Shown one piece after another: positions 7,296 to 14,758 of a stretch of DNA of 64,000 nt. The position numbers and the translations under genes are program-made. The notes beneath the pieces were generated by a model. The model worked only from the letters and a program-made list of their open reading frames with translations. It was not told where the DNA came from and ran no database searches. The stretch is taken from NCBI GenBank assembly GCA_023381645.1, contig JAMCRJ010000051.1, positions 1 through 64,000 of the forward strand, given 5' to 3'. The DNA is from Gammaproteobacteria bacterium. GTDB lineage: Bacteria > Pseudomonadota > Gammaproteobacteria > Acidithiobacillales > Acidithiobacillaceae. Numbering within the stretch: the first letter of the stretch is position 1; each line of letters starts with the position of its first letter.

Positions 7296-7615
7296 AGGTG
7301 CCCCCCTTACCAAAGTCAAAAAGGTTAAGAAGTAGCTCCCGTGCACCCCCAGACAGTACTTGGTTTTATGCCCTACCTTGCTGGAACGATGCATTGCTCC
7401 AAGTCTCTTAAGGACTGACCCCCTTAGTAACTGCTTTCGGTGCCGTGGAAACAGAACGCGAACTATACGCTTATATGCCGGGGATGCAAGGGTTTTCTGA
7501 GCACGGCGAGGCACGGATTTTCTAGGGGTTTTCCACCATTTCATGCCGTAATCTGGCCCCATCCTGACCGTTCGGTTTATACTGCGCCCCATGACTGCGA
7601 AAACAGAGAGTACCC
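7296..7615. other. Divergent control region of speD and the mla operon
   Basis: This 320-bp gap separates two divergent transcription units and has no supported gene. It holds the speD candidate promoter (7462-7489) and a speD leader of about 160 nt that includes a short TAAGG/CCTTA hairpin near 7411-7428. On the plus strand TATACT at 7578-7583 could be a -10 element for mlaF, but no matching -35 is visible. Confidence 0.45.
7462..7489 (-). promoter_or_regulatory. Candidate speD promoter
   Basis: On the minus strand TTGCAT (7484-7489), a 16-bp spacer and TATAGT (7462-7467) form a plausible sigma-70 promoter. The -10 matches 5 of 6 consensus positions and the -35 only 3 of 6. Transcription would begin near 7455. 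Confidence 0.35.
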
Positions 7616-8440
7616 ATGGCCGCTGAGGCTCTTGTCGAACTGGAAAACGTGCACTTTGCCCGGGGCCCGCACACGGTCCTGGACGGCGTGGGTCTGCGCA
7701 TCACCCAAGGGGCCATCGTATCCATCATGGGGGCGAGCGGCGGCGGCAAGACGACCCTGCTCAACCTGATGGCCGGTACCCTCGCGCCCCAGGCCGGGCG
7801 GATACGGGTGGCTGGTCAGGATCTGCAGGCCCTGAACTTTGAGGACCTGTACCGCCTGCGTCGGCGTATGGGCATGCTTTTTCAGCACAGCGCCCTGTTT
7901 ACGGATTTCAGCGCCTTTGAGAATGTCGCCTTTCCCCTGCGTCGCCATTTCCGGCTGGACGAGAGCGTTCTGCGCAAGCTGGTGCTGATGAAACTGGAGG
8001 CGGTGGGGTTGCGTGGAGCGGCCGGATTGATGCCCGCCGAGCTCTCCGGTGGCATGGGCCGACGGGTGGCGCTGGCCCGTGCCATGGTGATGGACCCGAT
8101 GCTGATATTTTACGATGAGCCGTTTACCGGCCTGGACCCCATCAGTGTGGGGATTATTGCGACCCTGATCCGCCGCCTCAATGACGCCCTTGGCGCGACG
8201 AGCATCCTCGTCAGCCACGATGTGCAGGAGACTTTTTCCATCGCCGATTACGGTTACATCCTCGCGGGTGGCAAAATCATTGCCGAAGGTACGCCAGATA
8301 CCCTGCGTGCCAGTGATTCGGAACTGGCACGGCAGTTTCTCGGGGGCAAGCCCGATGGGCCGGTTCCCTTCCACTACCCGGCGAAAGATGACTATGCTAC
8401 TGCCCTGACCGGGGTATGGGCAGCGGGCGAGGCGATTTAA
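7616..8440 (+). CDS. mlaF: Mla phospholipid transport ATPase
   Basis: This encodes 274 residues. It is the cytoplasmic ABC ATPase of the Mla system, which moves phospholipids between inner and outer membranes. Walker A is GASGGGKT at 39-46, the signature LSGGMGRR lies around 143-150, and Walker B is LIFYDEPF around 163-170, followed by a switch His in LVSHDVQ. The ATG at 7616 follows AGAGAG; an ATG at 7591 is out of frame. It starts the operon mlaFEDCB and is followed 2 bp later by mlaE. MCE-associated ATPases of this group (Ttg2A, Mkl) are the close relatives. Confidence 0.93.
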   Translation: MAAEALVELENVHFARGPHTVLDGVGLRITQGAIVSIMGASGGGKTTLLNLMAGTLAPQAGRIRVAGQDLQALNFEDLYRLRRRMGMLFQHSALFTDFSAFENVAFPLRRHFRLDESVLRKLVLMKLEAVGLRGAAGLMPAELSGGMGRRVALARAMVMDPMLIFYDEPFTGLDPISVGIIATLIRRLNDALGATSILVSHDVQETFSIADYGYILAGGKIIAEGTPDTLRASDSELARQFLGGKPDGPVPFHYPAKDDYATALTGVWAAGEAI

Positions 8441-8442
8441 AC

Positions 8443-9225
8443 ATGGCTTTTATGGAATTCATACCGAACCTGGGGCGGCGGACCCTGCGCACGGTGCCCA
8501 ACCTGGGCACCGCGTCGCGCTTTTTGCTGCTGAGCCTGTTTGCGGTAGTGAACCGTCATTTTAGCATTCAGCAACTGCTCAAACAGGTATACGGCTTTGG
8601 GGTGCGGTCGCTGCTGCTGATGATGGTCGCCGCATTTTTCACGGGTATGGTGCTGGGTTTTCAGGGGTATTATGCGCTGGTGCGTTTCGGCGCGACCTCC
8701 GCGCTGGGCACCCTGGTCGCCCTGTCGCTCCTGCGCGAACTGGGGCCGGTACTCACGGCGTTGCTCTTCGCCGGGCGGGCGGGCTCGGCGCTGACCGCCG
8801 AAATCAGTTCCATGAAGGCGACCGAGCAATTGAGTGCCATGGAAATGATGGCGGTCAATCCGCTCGCCTGGGTCGTGGCACCCCGGCTTTGGGCCGGGAT
8901 CATCGTCGTGCCGATCCTCTGCGTTATTTTTGACCTGGTCGGCATTTTTGGCGGATACCTCATTTCGGTACCGGTGCTGGGTGTGGACGGTGGCACTTTC
9001 TGGGCGCAGATGCAGTCCAACGTAGCGTTTTCCGGAGATATCCTGACCGGACTGTTCAAGGCTCTCTGCTTCGGACTGGTGGTGACCTGGATTGCCGCCT
9101 GGCAGGGTTACGCCGCGCAGCCCACCGCGGAGGGCGTAGGTAATGCCACAACCACCAGCGTGGTGACGGCGTCACTGGCGGTGCTTGGGCTGGATTTCAT
9201 TCTCACGGCTTTTTTATTCACCTGA
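8443..9225 (+). CDS. mlaE: Mla phospholipid transport permease
   Basis: This encodes 260 residues with about five to six hydrophobic helices, of the MlaE/DUF140 permease family. The family signature is clear: FFTGMVLGFQGYYAL, then LRELGPVLTALLFAGRAGSALTAE, then MKATEQLSAMEMMAVNPL. It forms the inner-membrane core that carries MlaD and MlaF. The ATG at 8443 lies 2 bp after the mlaF stop; GGCGAGG upstream serves as ribosome site. An in-frame ATG at 8416 overlaps mlaF and is less likely. Confidence 0.94.
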   Translation: MAFMEFIPNLGRRTLRTVPNLGTASRFLLLSLFAVVNRHFSIQQLLKQVYGFGVRSLLLMMVAAFFTGMVLGFQGYYALVRFGATSALGTLVALSLLRELGPVLTALLFAGRAGSALTAEISSMKATEQLSAMEMMAVNPLAWVVAPRLWAGIIVVPILCVIFDLVGIFGGYLISVPVLGVDGGTFWAQMQSNVAFSGDILTGLFKALCFGLVVTWIAAWQGYAAQPTAEGVGNATTTSVVTASLAVLGLDFILTAFLFT

Positions 9226-9239
9226 GGGGTGGAGGACGC

Positions 9240-9698
9240 ATGGAAAAACGGGCGATAGACTGGTGGGTGGGCATCTTCGTGCTCCTCGGTATCGCTGCTC
9301 TGGTAGTATTGGCACTGCGCGTGGGGAACCTCTCTGGCTTCGCCTACAACGACGGTTATGTCCTGCATGCGGATTTCTCCAATGTCGGCAGCCTGAAACC
9401 GCGCAGCCCGGTGAAACTGGGCGGCGTTACCATTGGCGAGGTGACCCACATCGGCATGAACCCCAAGACCTTCATGGCGAAGGTGACGATGCGGATCGAA
9501 CCGAAGGTGAAGTTGCCGACGGATACGGGGGCGTCCATCTACACCGAGGGGCTTCTGGGCGAACAGTATGTCTCTATTCAGCCGGGCGGCATGCCTCAGG
9601 ATCTACAGCCGGGTGGTACCATTACCATGACGCAAAGCGCTGTCAATATCGATCAGCTTATCGGCCAGATGGTCTTCAGTAAGGCTTCGGGCAAGTAA
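9240..9698 (+). CDS. mlaD: MCE-domain lipid-binding protein of the Mla system
   Basis: This encodes 152 residues. An N-terminal membrane anchor (about residues 7-27) is followed by one MCE domain (about 35-115), with the family motif GSLKPRSPVKLGGVTIGEV and a DTGASIYTEGLLGEQYVSI segment ending in the hydrophobic pore-loop region. MlaD hexamers form the periplasmic ring through which phospholipid passes. GGAGG lies 5 nt before the ATG. It is placed between mlaE and mlaC as usual. Confidence 0.94.
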   Translation: MEKRAIDWWVGIFVLLGIAALVVLALRVGNLSGFAYNDGYVLHADFSNVGSLKPRSPVKLGGVTIGEVTHIGMNPKTFMAKVTMRIEPKVKLPTDTGASIYTEGLLGEQYVSIQPGGMPQDLQPGGTITMTQSAVNIDQLIGQMVFSKASGK

Positions 9699-9714
9699 AT
9701 AGGGAGGATTCTGT

Positions 9715-10353
9715 ATGCGTCAAATTTCGCTTGTTACTCTGGTTGTTGTGCTGTTGACCTGGACTCTTCCCGCTACTGCCGAAGATACCCAGGGGGCGGT
9801 AACGGTCGTTCAGCAGCTTACCAACAGTGTCCTGAAGGTGTTACGCTCGAACGAAGGCAAGCCCGTCACGCCGTCCGTGAAGAAGGAAGTGGCCGATATT
9901 GTCCTGCCGCATATGGATTTTACCACCATGTCGCAATATGTGATGGCGCAATACTGGCGGCAGATGAGCCCGGCGCAGCAGCAGGAGTTTGTGGTGCTGT
10001 TCAAGGATCTCCTGGTGCGCACCTACAGCAATTCGCTCAACCATTATCATGGACAGACCGTAAGAATCACCGGCAGCCAGCAGATCTCCCAGAATCCGCC
10101 GGTGGCACAGGTGAACATGGTGATCCGTCAGAACGGCGGTGGACCGGATGTCCCGGTGATCTACGCCCTGCTCTATACCAACAACTCTTGGCGGATCTAC
10201 AACACCTACATCGACGGGGTCAGCATGGTGCTGAACTACCGGCAGAGCTTCGGCCAGATCGTCGCGAGCCGCGGGATTCCCGCCTTGTTGCAGGACATGA
10301 AGGCCAAGGATGGCGGAGACGGTGCGCCAGACAAAAGGGCGGCAGCCGCTTGA
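9715..10353 (+). CDS. mlaC: Periplasmic phospholipid-binding protein of the Mla system
   Basis: This encodes 212 residues of the MlaC/Ttg2D family. A signal peptide spans residues 1-22, with cleavage predicted after ATA. The mature part shows family features: VLPHMDFTTMSQYVMAQYWRQMSP and FKDLLVRTYSNSL, then the C-terminal WRIYNTYIDGVSMVLNYRQSF. MlaC ferries single phospholipids across the periplasm between MlaD and the outer-membrane component. GGGAGG precedes the ATG. No mlaA gene is present in the window, so the outer-membrane partner must be elsewhere. Confidence 0.94.
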   Translation: MRQISLVTLVVVLLTWTLPATAEDTQGAVTVVQQLTNSVLKVLRSNEGKPVTPSVKKEVADIVLPHMDFTTMSQYVMAQYWRQMSPAQQQEFVVLFKDLLVRTYSNSLNHYHGQTVRITGSQQISQNPPVAQVNMVIRQNGGGPDVPVIYALLYTNNSWRIYNTYIDGVSMVLNYRQSFGQIVASRGIPALLQDMKAKDGGDGAPDKRAAAA

Positions 10354-10667
10354 GCGCAGCGAACTCCTGGGAGCGGCGGACGGTCGACGGCGCTAGCTGG
10401 CTGTTCCTCCGGGGGGACTGGCGGGTGGCACAGTTGGATAAGGCCCTTCAGTTCTTTTCATGGGCGAAGGACGGTCGGGATTGTACGGAGATTTCCGTCG
10501 CAGAGCTGGATGCAGCAGACAGCGCCACCCTCGCCGTGCTGTTGGAGTGGACTCAGCAGGCCACCGGGCGGGGCGTTCCGCTGCGTATTCATGGGGCGTC
10601 TCCCAAGCTGCGGGAACTGGCAAGCTTGTACAGTCTGCAGGATATTCTGCCCCTTTGCCATGATTGA
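10350..10667 (+). CDS. mlaB: STAS-domain protein of the Mla system
   Basis: This encodes 105 residues with a STAS-type fold. The key segment EISVAELDAADSATLAVLLEW corresponds to the conserved D-S-A/S-G/T loop of STAS domains. MlaB binds MlaF in the cytoplasm and supports its activity. The start is taken as the TTG at 10350, overlapping the mlaC stop by 4 nt (TTGA) and preceded by AGGGCGG. No ATG or GTG lies near the expected N terminus. The C terminus overlaps the next gene by 8 nt, suggesting translational coupling. Confidence 0.85.
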   Translation: MSAANSWERRTVDGASWLFLRGDWRVAQLDKALQFFSWAKDGRDCTEISVAELDAADSATLAVLLEWTQQATGRGVPLRIHGASPKLRELASLYSLQDILPLCHD

Positions 10668-11580
10668 TTCCCTGGCCATTCACATCGCCGGGTTGCGCAA
10701 GATCTACGGAAGCGGGCATCTGGCCCTGGCGGGCGTGGACCTGGATGTGCATGCCGGAGAGTTTTTTGGGCTGCTGGGTCCCAACGGTGCGGGCAAGTCT
10801 TCGCTGATCAACATCCTGGCGGGGACTGTGCGCCGTTCCAGCGGCGTGGCGGAGATATTCGGCTTTGACGTGGAGCAGGATTTTCGCCGGAGTCGCCGGT
10901 TGTTGGGCGTCGTGCCGCAGGAACTGGCCTATGACCCTTTTTTTACCGTGCGGGAATTCCTGCATATGCAATCGGGTTATTTCGGTCTGCGTCATAATGA
11001 GGACTGGTTGGATGAACTGATGGCGGAGCTGGATCTGACGGACAAGGCGGATACCAATTTGCGCGCCTTGTCCGGCGGCATGAAGCGGCGGGTGCTCATC
11101 GCCCAGGCTTTGGTACACAAGCCCCCGGTGGTGGTGCTGGATGAGCCGACCGCCGGAGTGGATGTGGAGCTCCGGCAGGGGCTCTGGCGTTTCATGCGGC
11201 GGTATAATGAGGAGGGCCACACGGTCATCCTCACTACCCATTATCTGGAGGAGGCCGAAGAACTCTGTCAGCGAATCGCCATTCTTCAGCAGGGGCGACT
11301 CGTTGCCCTGGACAACAAGGATGAATTGCTGCGTAGCGCCGGCTGGCGGGTACTGACAGTGACTTTCGATCGCGATCCGGGCACATTTCCTCCCGAATTG
11401 GCAGACCTGCTGACGGGTGCCGCAGAAAATACCCGGGTACTCAGAATCGACGCGCAGAGCAGTCCGTTGGGGGACGTCCTGGTACGGTTGCAGGCATTGC
11501 CCGCCCAGATCGTGGATCTGCACTTGCAGGAACCGCGCCTGGAGGACGCATTTACGGATATTCTCGGACAAGGGCGTTAA
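10660..11580 (+). CDS. ABC-2 type transporter ATPase without adjacent permease
   Basis: This encodes 306 residues of the YadG/CcmA-type ABC ATPase class. Walker A is GPNGAGKS around 42-49, the signature LSGGMKRR around 135-142, Walker B VVVLDEPT around 158-165, and the switch region TTHYLEEAEELC. The last 70 residues form the regulatory extension typical of ABC-2 export ATPases. It overlaps mlaB by 8 nt, so it is in the mla operon. From memory, related operons have an ABC-2 permease next; here an S4 RNA-binding gene follows instead. Substrate unknown. The permease may be encoded elsewhere. Confidence 0.88.
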   Translation: MIDSLAIHIAGLRKIYGSGHLALAGVDLDVHAGEFFGLLGPNGAGKSSLINILAGTVRRSSGVAEIFGFDVEQDFRRSRRLLGVVPQELAYDPFFTVREFLHMQSGYFGLRHNEDWLDELMAELDLTDKADTNLRALSGGMKRRVLIAQALVHKPPVVVLDEPTAGVDVELRQGLWRFMRRYNEEGHTVILTTHYLEEAEELCQRIAILQQGRLVALDNKDELLRSAGWRVLTVTFDRDPGTFPPELADLLTGAAENTRVLRIDAQSSPLGDVLVRLQALPAQIVDLHLQEPRLEDAFTDILGQGR

Positions 11581-11582
11581 GC

Positions 11583-11846
11583 TTGGCAGGTCATTTGCGC
11601 ATCGATCTTTTCCTCAAGATGTCACGTCTGGTCAAGCGGCGCAGTCTGGCCAAAGAAATCTGCGATGCTGGTTGTGTGCAGCTCAACGGGCGGGTCGCCA
11701 AAGCGGGGGCGTTGGTGCAGGTGGATGACGTGCTGACCATTGATATTCGTGACCGTCTGCTGCGGGTGCGGATCTTGCGTATTCCACAGCGGATTGAAGG
11801 ACCGCAAGGGGTGGTGGAAGTGCTGCCCGGGGAGCCTGAGAAATGA
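11583..11846 (+). CDS. S4-domain RNA-binding protein (Hsp15-like)
   Basis: This encodes 87 residues that are essentially one S4 RNA-binding domain: LRIDLFLKMSRLVKRRSLAKE, then CDAGCVQLNGRVAKAGALVQVDD. Short S4 proteins include Hsp15, which rescues stalled 50S subunits carrying nascent chains; this one is shorter and lacks the basic tail. The TTG at 11583 lies 2 nt after the ABC ATPase stop, with AAGGGCG upstream. The end overlaps the pdxA start (ATGA). A ribosome-linked role is inferred. Confidence 0.85.
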   Translation: MAGHLRIDLFLKMSRLVKRRSLAKEICDAGCVQLNGRVAKAGALVQVDDVLTIDIRDRLLRVRILRIPQRIEGPQGVVEVLPGEPEK

Positions 11847-12844
11847 TCACGGAGCCACGCGTGCTGCTGACCATGGGGGAACCCGCGGGTATCGGCCCGG
11901 ATATCTGTTTGCAACTGGCCTTCCATGCCCTGCCCTCGGGGGTGCTGCTCATCGGGGATCTGCACTGTCTGCGCAGCCGCGCCCTGACTCTGGGCTTATC
12001 GCTGCGACTGGAGCCCTGGCGGGAGGGCAATCCCTGGCCGGCGCTGGAAAGGGGCGTGTTGCACGTGCTGGATGTGCCCCTGGCTCAGCCCTGTCGGCCC
12101 GGTCGTCTGGATGTGATCAATGCACCGGCGGTACTGGCTACTCTGGACAAGGCGATGCACCTGCTACGGGCAGGTGCCGCGGATGCGCTGGTGACGGCCC
12201 CGGTGCACAAGGGCATCATCAACGACGCGGGGATTCCCTTTACCGGACATACGGAATATCTCGCGGCAGCGTGTGGCAGCCCGAAGGTGGTCATGCTGCT
12301 TGCTGGTCGTGGCTTGCGGGTGGCACTGGCAACGACGCATCTGCCGTTGGTACAAGTGGCGGCGGCCATTACCCAGGAGGGGCTGGAGGGCACGCTGCGC
12401 ATTCTGCACCGGGCGTTGCGCGAAGACTTCGCTCTCTCGGAACCCCGTATTCTGGTCGCCGGCCTGAATCCCCATGCCGGGGAGGGCGGGCATCTGGGGC
12501 ACGAGGAGCAGGATGTCATTGCGCCGGTAATAGAGGCGCTGCAGGGAGAAAGTCTGCGGATCAGCGGTCCGTGGCCGGCCGATACTCTGTTTACCCCGCG
12601 CCTGCTCGAAGACGCTGATGCGGTACTGGCCATGTATCATGATCAGGGCTTGCCGGTACTGAAGTATCATGCCTTTGGCGAGGCGGTGAATATTACTCTG
12701 GGCTTGCCCATCGTGCGCACCAGTGTGGATCACGGCACGGCGCTGGACATTGCGGGCACGGGCCGGGCAGAAGGCGGCAGCCTGCTCAGGGCCCTGGACA
12801 GCGCTGCGGAAATCGTTCGCAACCGGCGCGCCGCAGGTTGCTGA
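11843..12844 (+). CDS. pdxA: 4-hydroxythreonine-4-phosphate dehydrogenase
   Basis: This encodes 333 residues, normal for PdxA. It oxidises 4-phosphohydroxythreonine with NAD in the DXP-dependent pyridoxal phosphate pathway. Motifs include MGEPAGIGPDI near the N terminus, TAPVHKGIINDAGIPFTGHTE (metal-binding His and substrate contacts), MYHDQGLPVLKYHAF and NITLGLPIVRTSVDHGTALDIAGTG. The ATG overlaps the S4 gene stop. In many proteobacteria pdxA is followed by rsmA; here an opposing HNH gene sits between them. Confidence 0.96.
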   Translation: MITEPRVLLTMGEPAGIGPDICLQLAFHALPSGVLLIGDLHCLRSRALTLGLSLRLEPWREGNPWPALERGVLHVLDVPLAQPCRPGRLDVINAPAVLATLDKAMHLLRAGAADALVTAPVHKGIINDAGIPFTGHTEYLAAACGSPKVVMLLAGRGLRVALATTHLPLVQVAAAITQEGLEGTLRILHRALREDFALSEPRILVAGLNPHAGEGGHLGHEEQDVIAPVIEALQGESLRISGPWPADTLFTPRLLEDADAVLAMYHDQGLPVLKYHAFGEAVNITLGLPIVRTSVDHGTALDIAGTGRAEGGSLLRALDSAAEIVRNRRAAGC

Positions 12845-12870
12845 TGCCTACGGCGCGACGATCCGCAGGC

Positions 12871-13425
12871 TCAAAAAATGCGATGGCGTCCTTCCGGCAC
12901 CTGGGCGATCAGGAACTCCATCTGATCGGCGAGAATGCGCCGGTTACTGAGCAGCAGATACTCGGCCCAGGTCGGAGTAAAAGGCACCGCGAGCAGCGGC
13001 ATACCGGCCTCCTCGGGGGTGCGATTGTCCTTGCGGCTGTTGCAACTGCGGCAGGCGGTCACCACGTTGGTCCAGATATCCCTGCCCTTGCGGGAGATGG
13101 GAATGATGTGGTCACGGGTGAGTTCGCGGAGCGGGAAATGTTTGCCACAGTACATGCAGAGATGATGATCGCGATGGAACAAGGTCTGATTGGACAGGGC
13201 CGGGGGTCGAATTTTGCCCTGATGGCGACCGCGGACGGCGATGACCGGATGAATGTCGAGTTGCGAGAGGACACCACTGCGGCGGCAGACGCCGCCGTGG
13301 GCGGTAAAGAAAGGATTCCCCAGTGTCCAGGCAACGTTACCCCGGACATAATGGGCCGCGGCTTCTTCCCAGGTTTCCCAGGCCATGGGACGACCACCGA
13401 CGTCAAGGCGCAGCACGAGGTGCAT
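12871..13425 (-). CDS. HNH endonuclease family protein
   Basis: This encodes 184 residues. The C-terminal half holds a zinc-finger HNH nuclease motif: CMYC (Cys90, Cys93), the catalytic RDHIIP (Asp105-His106), then CRSCN (Cys125, Cys128, Asn129) and RKDNRTPEEA. The N-terminal half has an ETWEEAAAHYVRG region seen in chromosomal HNH proteins. The start at 13425 follows GGAAAG; the frame reaches 13443. Such stand-alone HNH proteins are common in proteobacterial chromosomes and most have no known role. Its position between pdxA and rsmA, in opposite orientation, suggests an insertion. No phage or intron sequence is visible around it. Confidence 0.85.
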   Translation of the reverse strand: MHLVLRLDVGGRPMAWETWEEAAAHYVRGNVAWTLGNPFFTAHGGVCRRSGVLSQLDIHPVIAVRGRHQGKIRPPALSNQTLFHRDHHLCMYCGKHFPLRELTRDHIIPISRKGRDIWTNVVTACRSCNSRKDNRTPEEAGMPLLAVPFTPTWAEYLLLSNRRILADQMEFLIAQVPEGRHRIF

Positions 13426-13487
13426 AGACTTTCCGTTTCGCATCGCCTGCTGGAGGCGTCGACCGAATATAGCATGAAGATGCGCTG

Positions 13488-14294
13488 ATGATGCAAGAGG
13501 GGCGTCTGCCGCGCGCCAAAAAGCGTTTCGGGCAGAATTTTCTGGTTCAGCCGCAGATTGTCGAGCACATTGTGGCGGCTATCCGCCCGGCGTCCGGCGA
13601 TCAACTGGTGGAGATCGGGCCGGGGCCGGGGGCGCTGACCAGGGCTCTGCTGCGCCTCTTGCCGCAGTTGACGGTGGTAGAGCTGGATCGGGATATGATC
13701 GCCGGTTTGCGCGCGCTCGCGCCGCCGGAGCAGCTAGAGGTCATGCAGGCCGATGCGCTGGAGGTCGATTTCTCGGCGCTGGCCGGTGCCGGGAATGCTC
13801 TGCGGATAGTCGGTAACCTCCCCTACAACGTAGCGACACCGCTGATTTTCCATATACTGGAATACGCAGAACAGGTGCGGGATATGCACTTCATGCTGCA
13901 AAAAGAGGTGGTGGACCGGGTGGTAGCGGTGCCGGGGAGCAAGGCGTACGGACGACTTTCGGTGATGATACAGGCGCACTGCGCGGTGGAATCCCTGTTC
14001 ACGGTGGCTCCGGGGAATTTCTTCCCGGTGCCCAAGGTGGATTCGGCCTTCATGCGTCTGATACCGCATCGTCCGGGGTTGCTGCCCCCACACCTGCAGG
14101 CGCCCTTCGCACGGATTGTGGCCACCAGTTTTGCCCAGCGCCGCAAGACGCTCGCCAATAATCTGCGCGGCATTTTGAGTGCGGACGACTTGCGGGGTTT
14201 GCAGGTCGATCCCGGCTGCCGCGCCGAGACGCTGGATCAGGCCGCCTTTTTTCGCCTCGCCGAGGCCACCGTTGAACAGGGAAACCGATCGTGA
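13488..14294 (+). CDS. rsmA: 16S rRNA dimethyladenosine transferase
   Basis: This encodes 268 residues of KsgA/RsmA, which dimethylates two adjacent adenosines in helix 45 of 16S rRNA late in 30S assembly. Motifs are KKRFGQNFLV near the N terminus, EIGPGPGALTRALL (SAM loop), VVELDRDM, and the catalytic NLPYNVATP. The C-terminal domain ends with FAQRRKTLANNLRG, typical of the family. Two consecutive ATG codons at 13488 and 13491 are possible starts; no strong ribosome site is visible. The stop overlaps the GTG of the next gene. Confidence 0.96.
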   Translation: MMQEGRLPRAKKRFGQNFLVQPQIVEHIVAAIRPASGDQLVEIGPGPGALTRALLRLLPQLTVVELDRDMIAGLRALAPPEQLEVMQADALEVDFSALAGAGNALRIVGNLPYNVATPLIFHILEYAEQVRDMHFMLQKEVVDRVVAVPGSKAYGRLSVMIQAHCAVESLFTVAPGNFFPVPKVDSAFMRLIPHRPGLLPPHLQAPFARIVATSFAQRRKTLANNLRGILSADDLRGLQVDPGCRAETLDQAAFFRLAEATVEQGNRS

Positions 14295-14758
14295 ATCATT
14301 TGGAAGTTGCCGAGAAACTGTTTGCCGAACTGGAATGGCAAGCGAAAACACTGCCCAATTATCCGGTCCTCACTTGCGCGTTGCAGGTACCTAACGGCGT
14401 TCTGGACATTTTTTGCCATGTGCATGGCGAACGGGAGCGTATCCTGTTTTACCTGCGTCCCCAGAATCTGGAGATAACGATGGAAAAACGCCTGGCGGTG
14501 GCGGAGTTTCTGACCCGTGCCAACTATGGACTGGCTCTGGGTAACTTTGAGCTCGATATGGAAGATGGAGAAATCAACTTCAAGACGATTCTCCAGGCGC
14601 CTGTCGCGGTGTTGAGCACTGACCTGCTGCGTCCTTATCTGCTGGTTGGCGTGGAGACCATCAACCACTACCTGCCAGGGCTGGACCAGGTGCTGAGTGG
14701 CCAGGAAACCCCGGCTGCCGCGATTAATGCGTTGGAGATTGCGACAGCGGTACATTGA
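14291..14758 (+). CDS. YbjN-domain protein
   Basis: This encodes 155 residues resembling the YbjN family, which has a fold like type III secretion chaperones. The features I recognise are KRLAVAEFLTRANYGLALGNFELDMEDGEINFKT followed by a helical tail ending YLPGLDQVLSGQETPAAAI. The segment is typical in order and spacing. YbjN proteins are linked to stress and growth regulation, but no enzymatic activity is known. The GTG start overlaps the rsmA stop (GTGA), implying coupling. Its 3' end overlaps the convergent SPOR gene by 35 bp. Confidence 0.8.
   Translation: MNHLEVAEKLFAELEWQAKTLPNYPVLTCALQVPNGVLDIFCHVHGERERILFYLRPQNLEITMEKRLAVAEFLTRANYGLALGNFELDMEDGEINFKTILQAPVAVLSTDLLRPYLLVGVETINHYLPGLDQVLSGQETPAAAINALEIATAVH

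Noticed and set aside
7578..7583. TATACT as an mlaF promoter
   Set aside because: No -35 element lies 15 to 19 bp upstream, so I did not list it as a promoter.
7591..7615. ATG at 7591 as an earlier mlaF start
   Set aside because: It is 25 bp upstream, so out of frame with mlaF.
10393..11571. A 392-residue minus-strand frame opposite the ABC-2 ATPase
   Set aside because: The plus-strand ATPase has Walker A, signature and Walker B; this frame has no motif.
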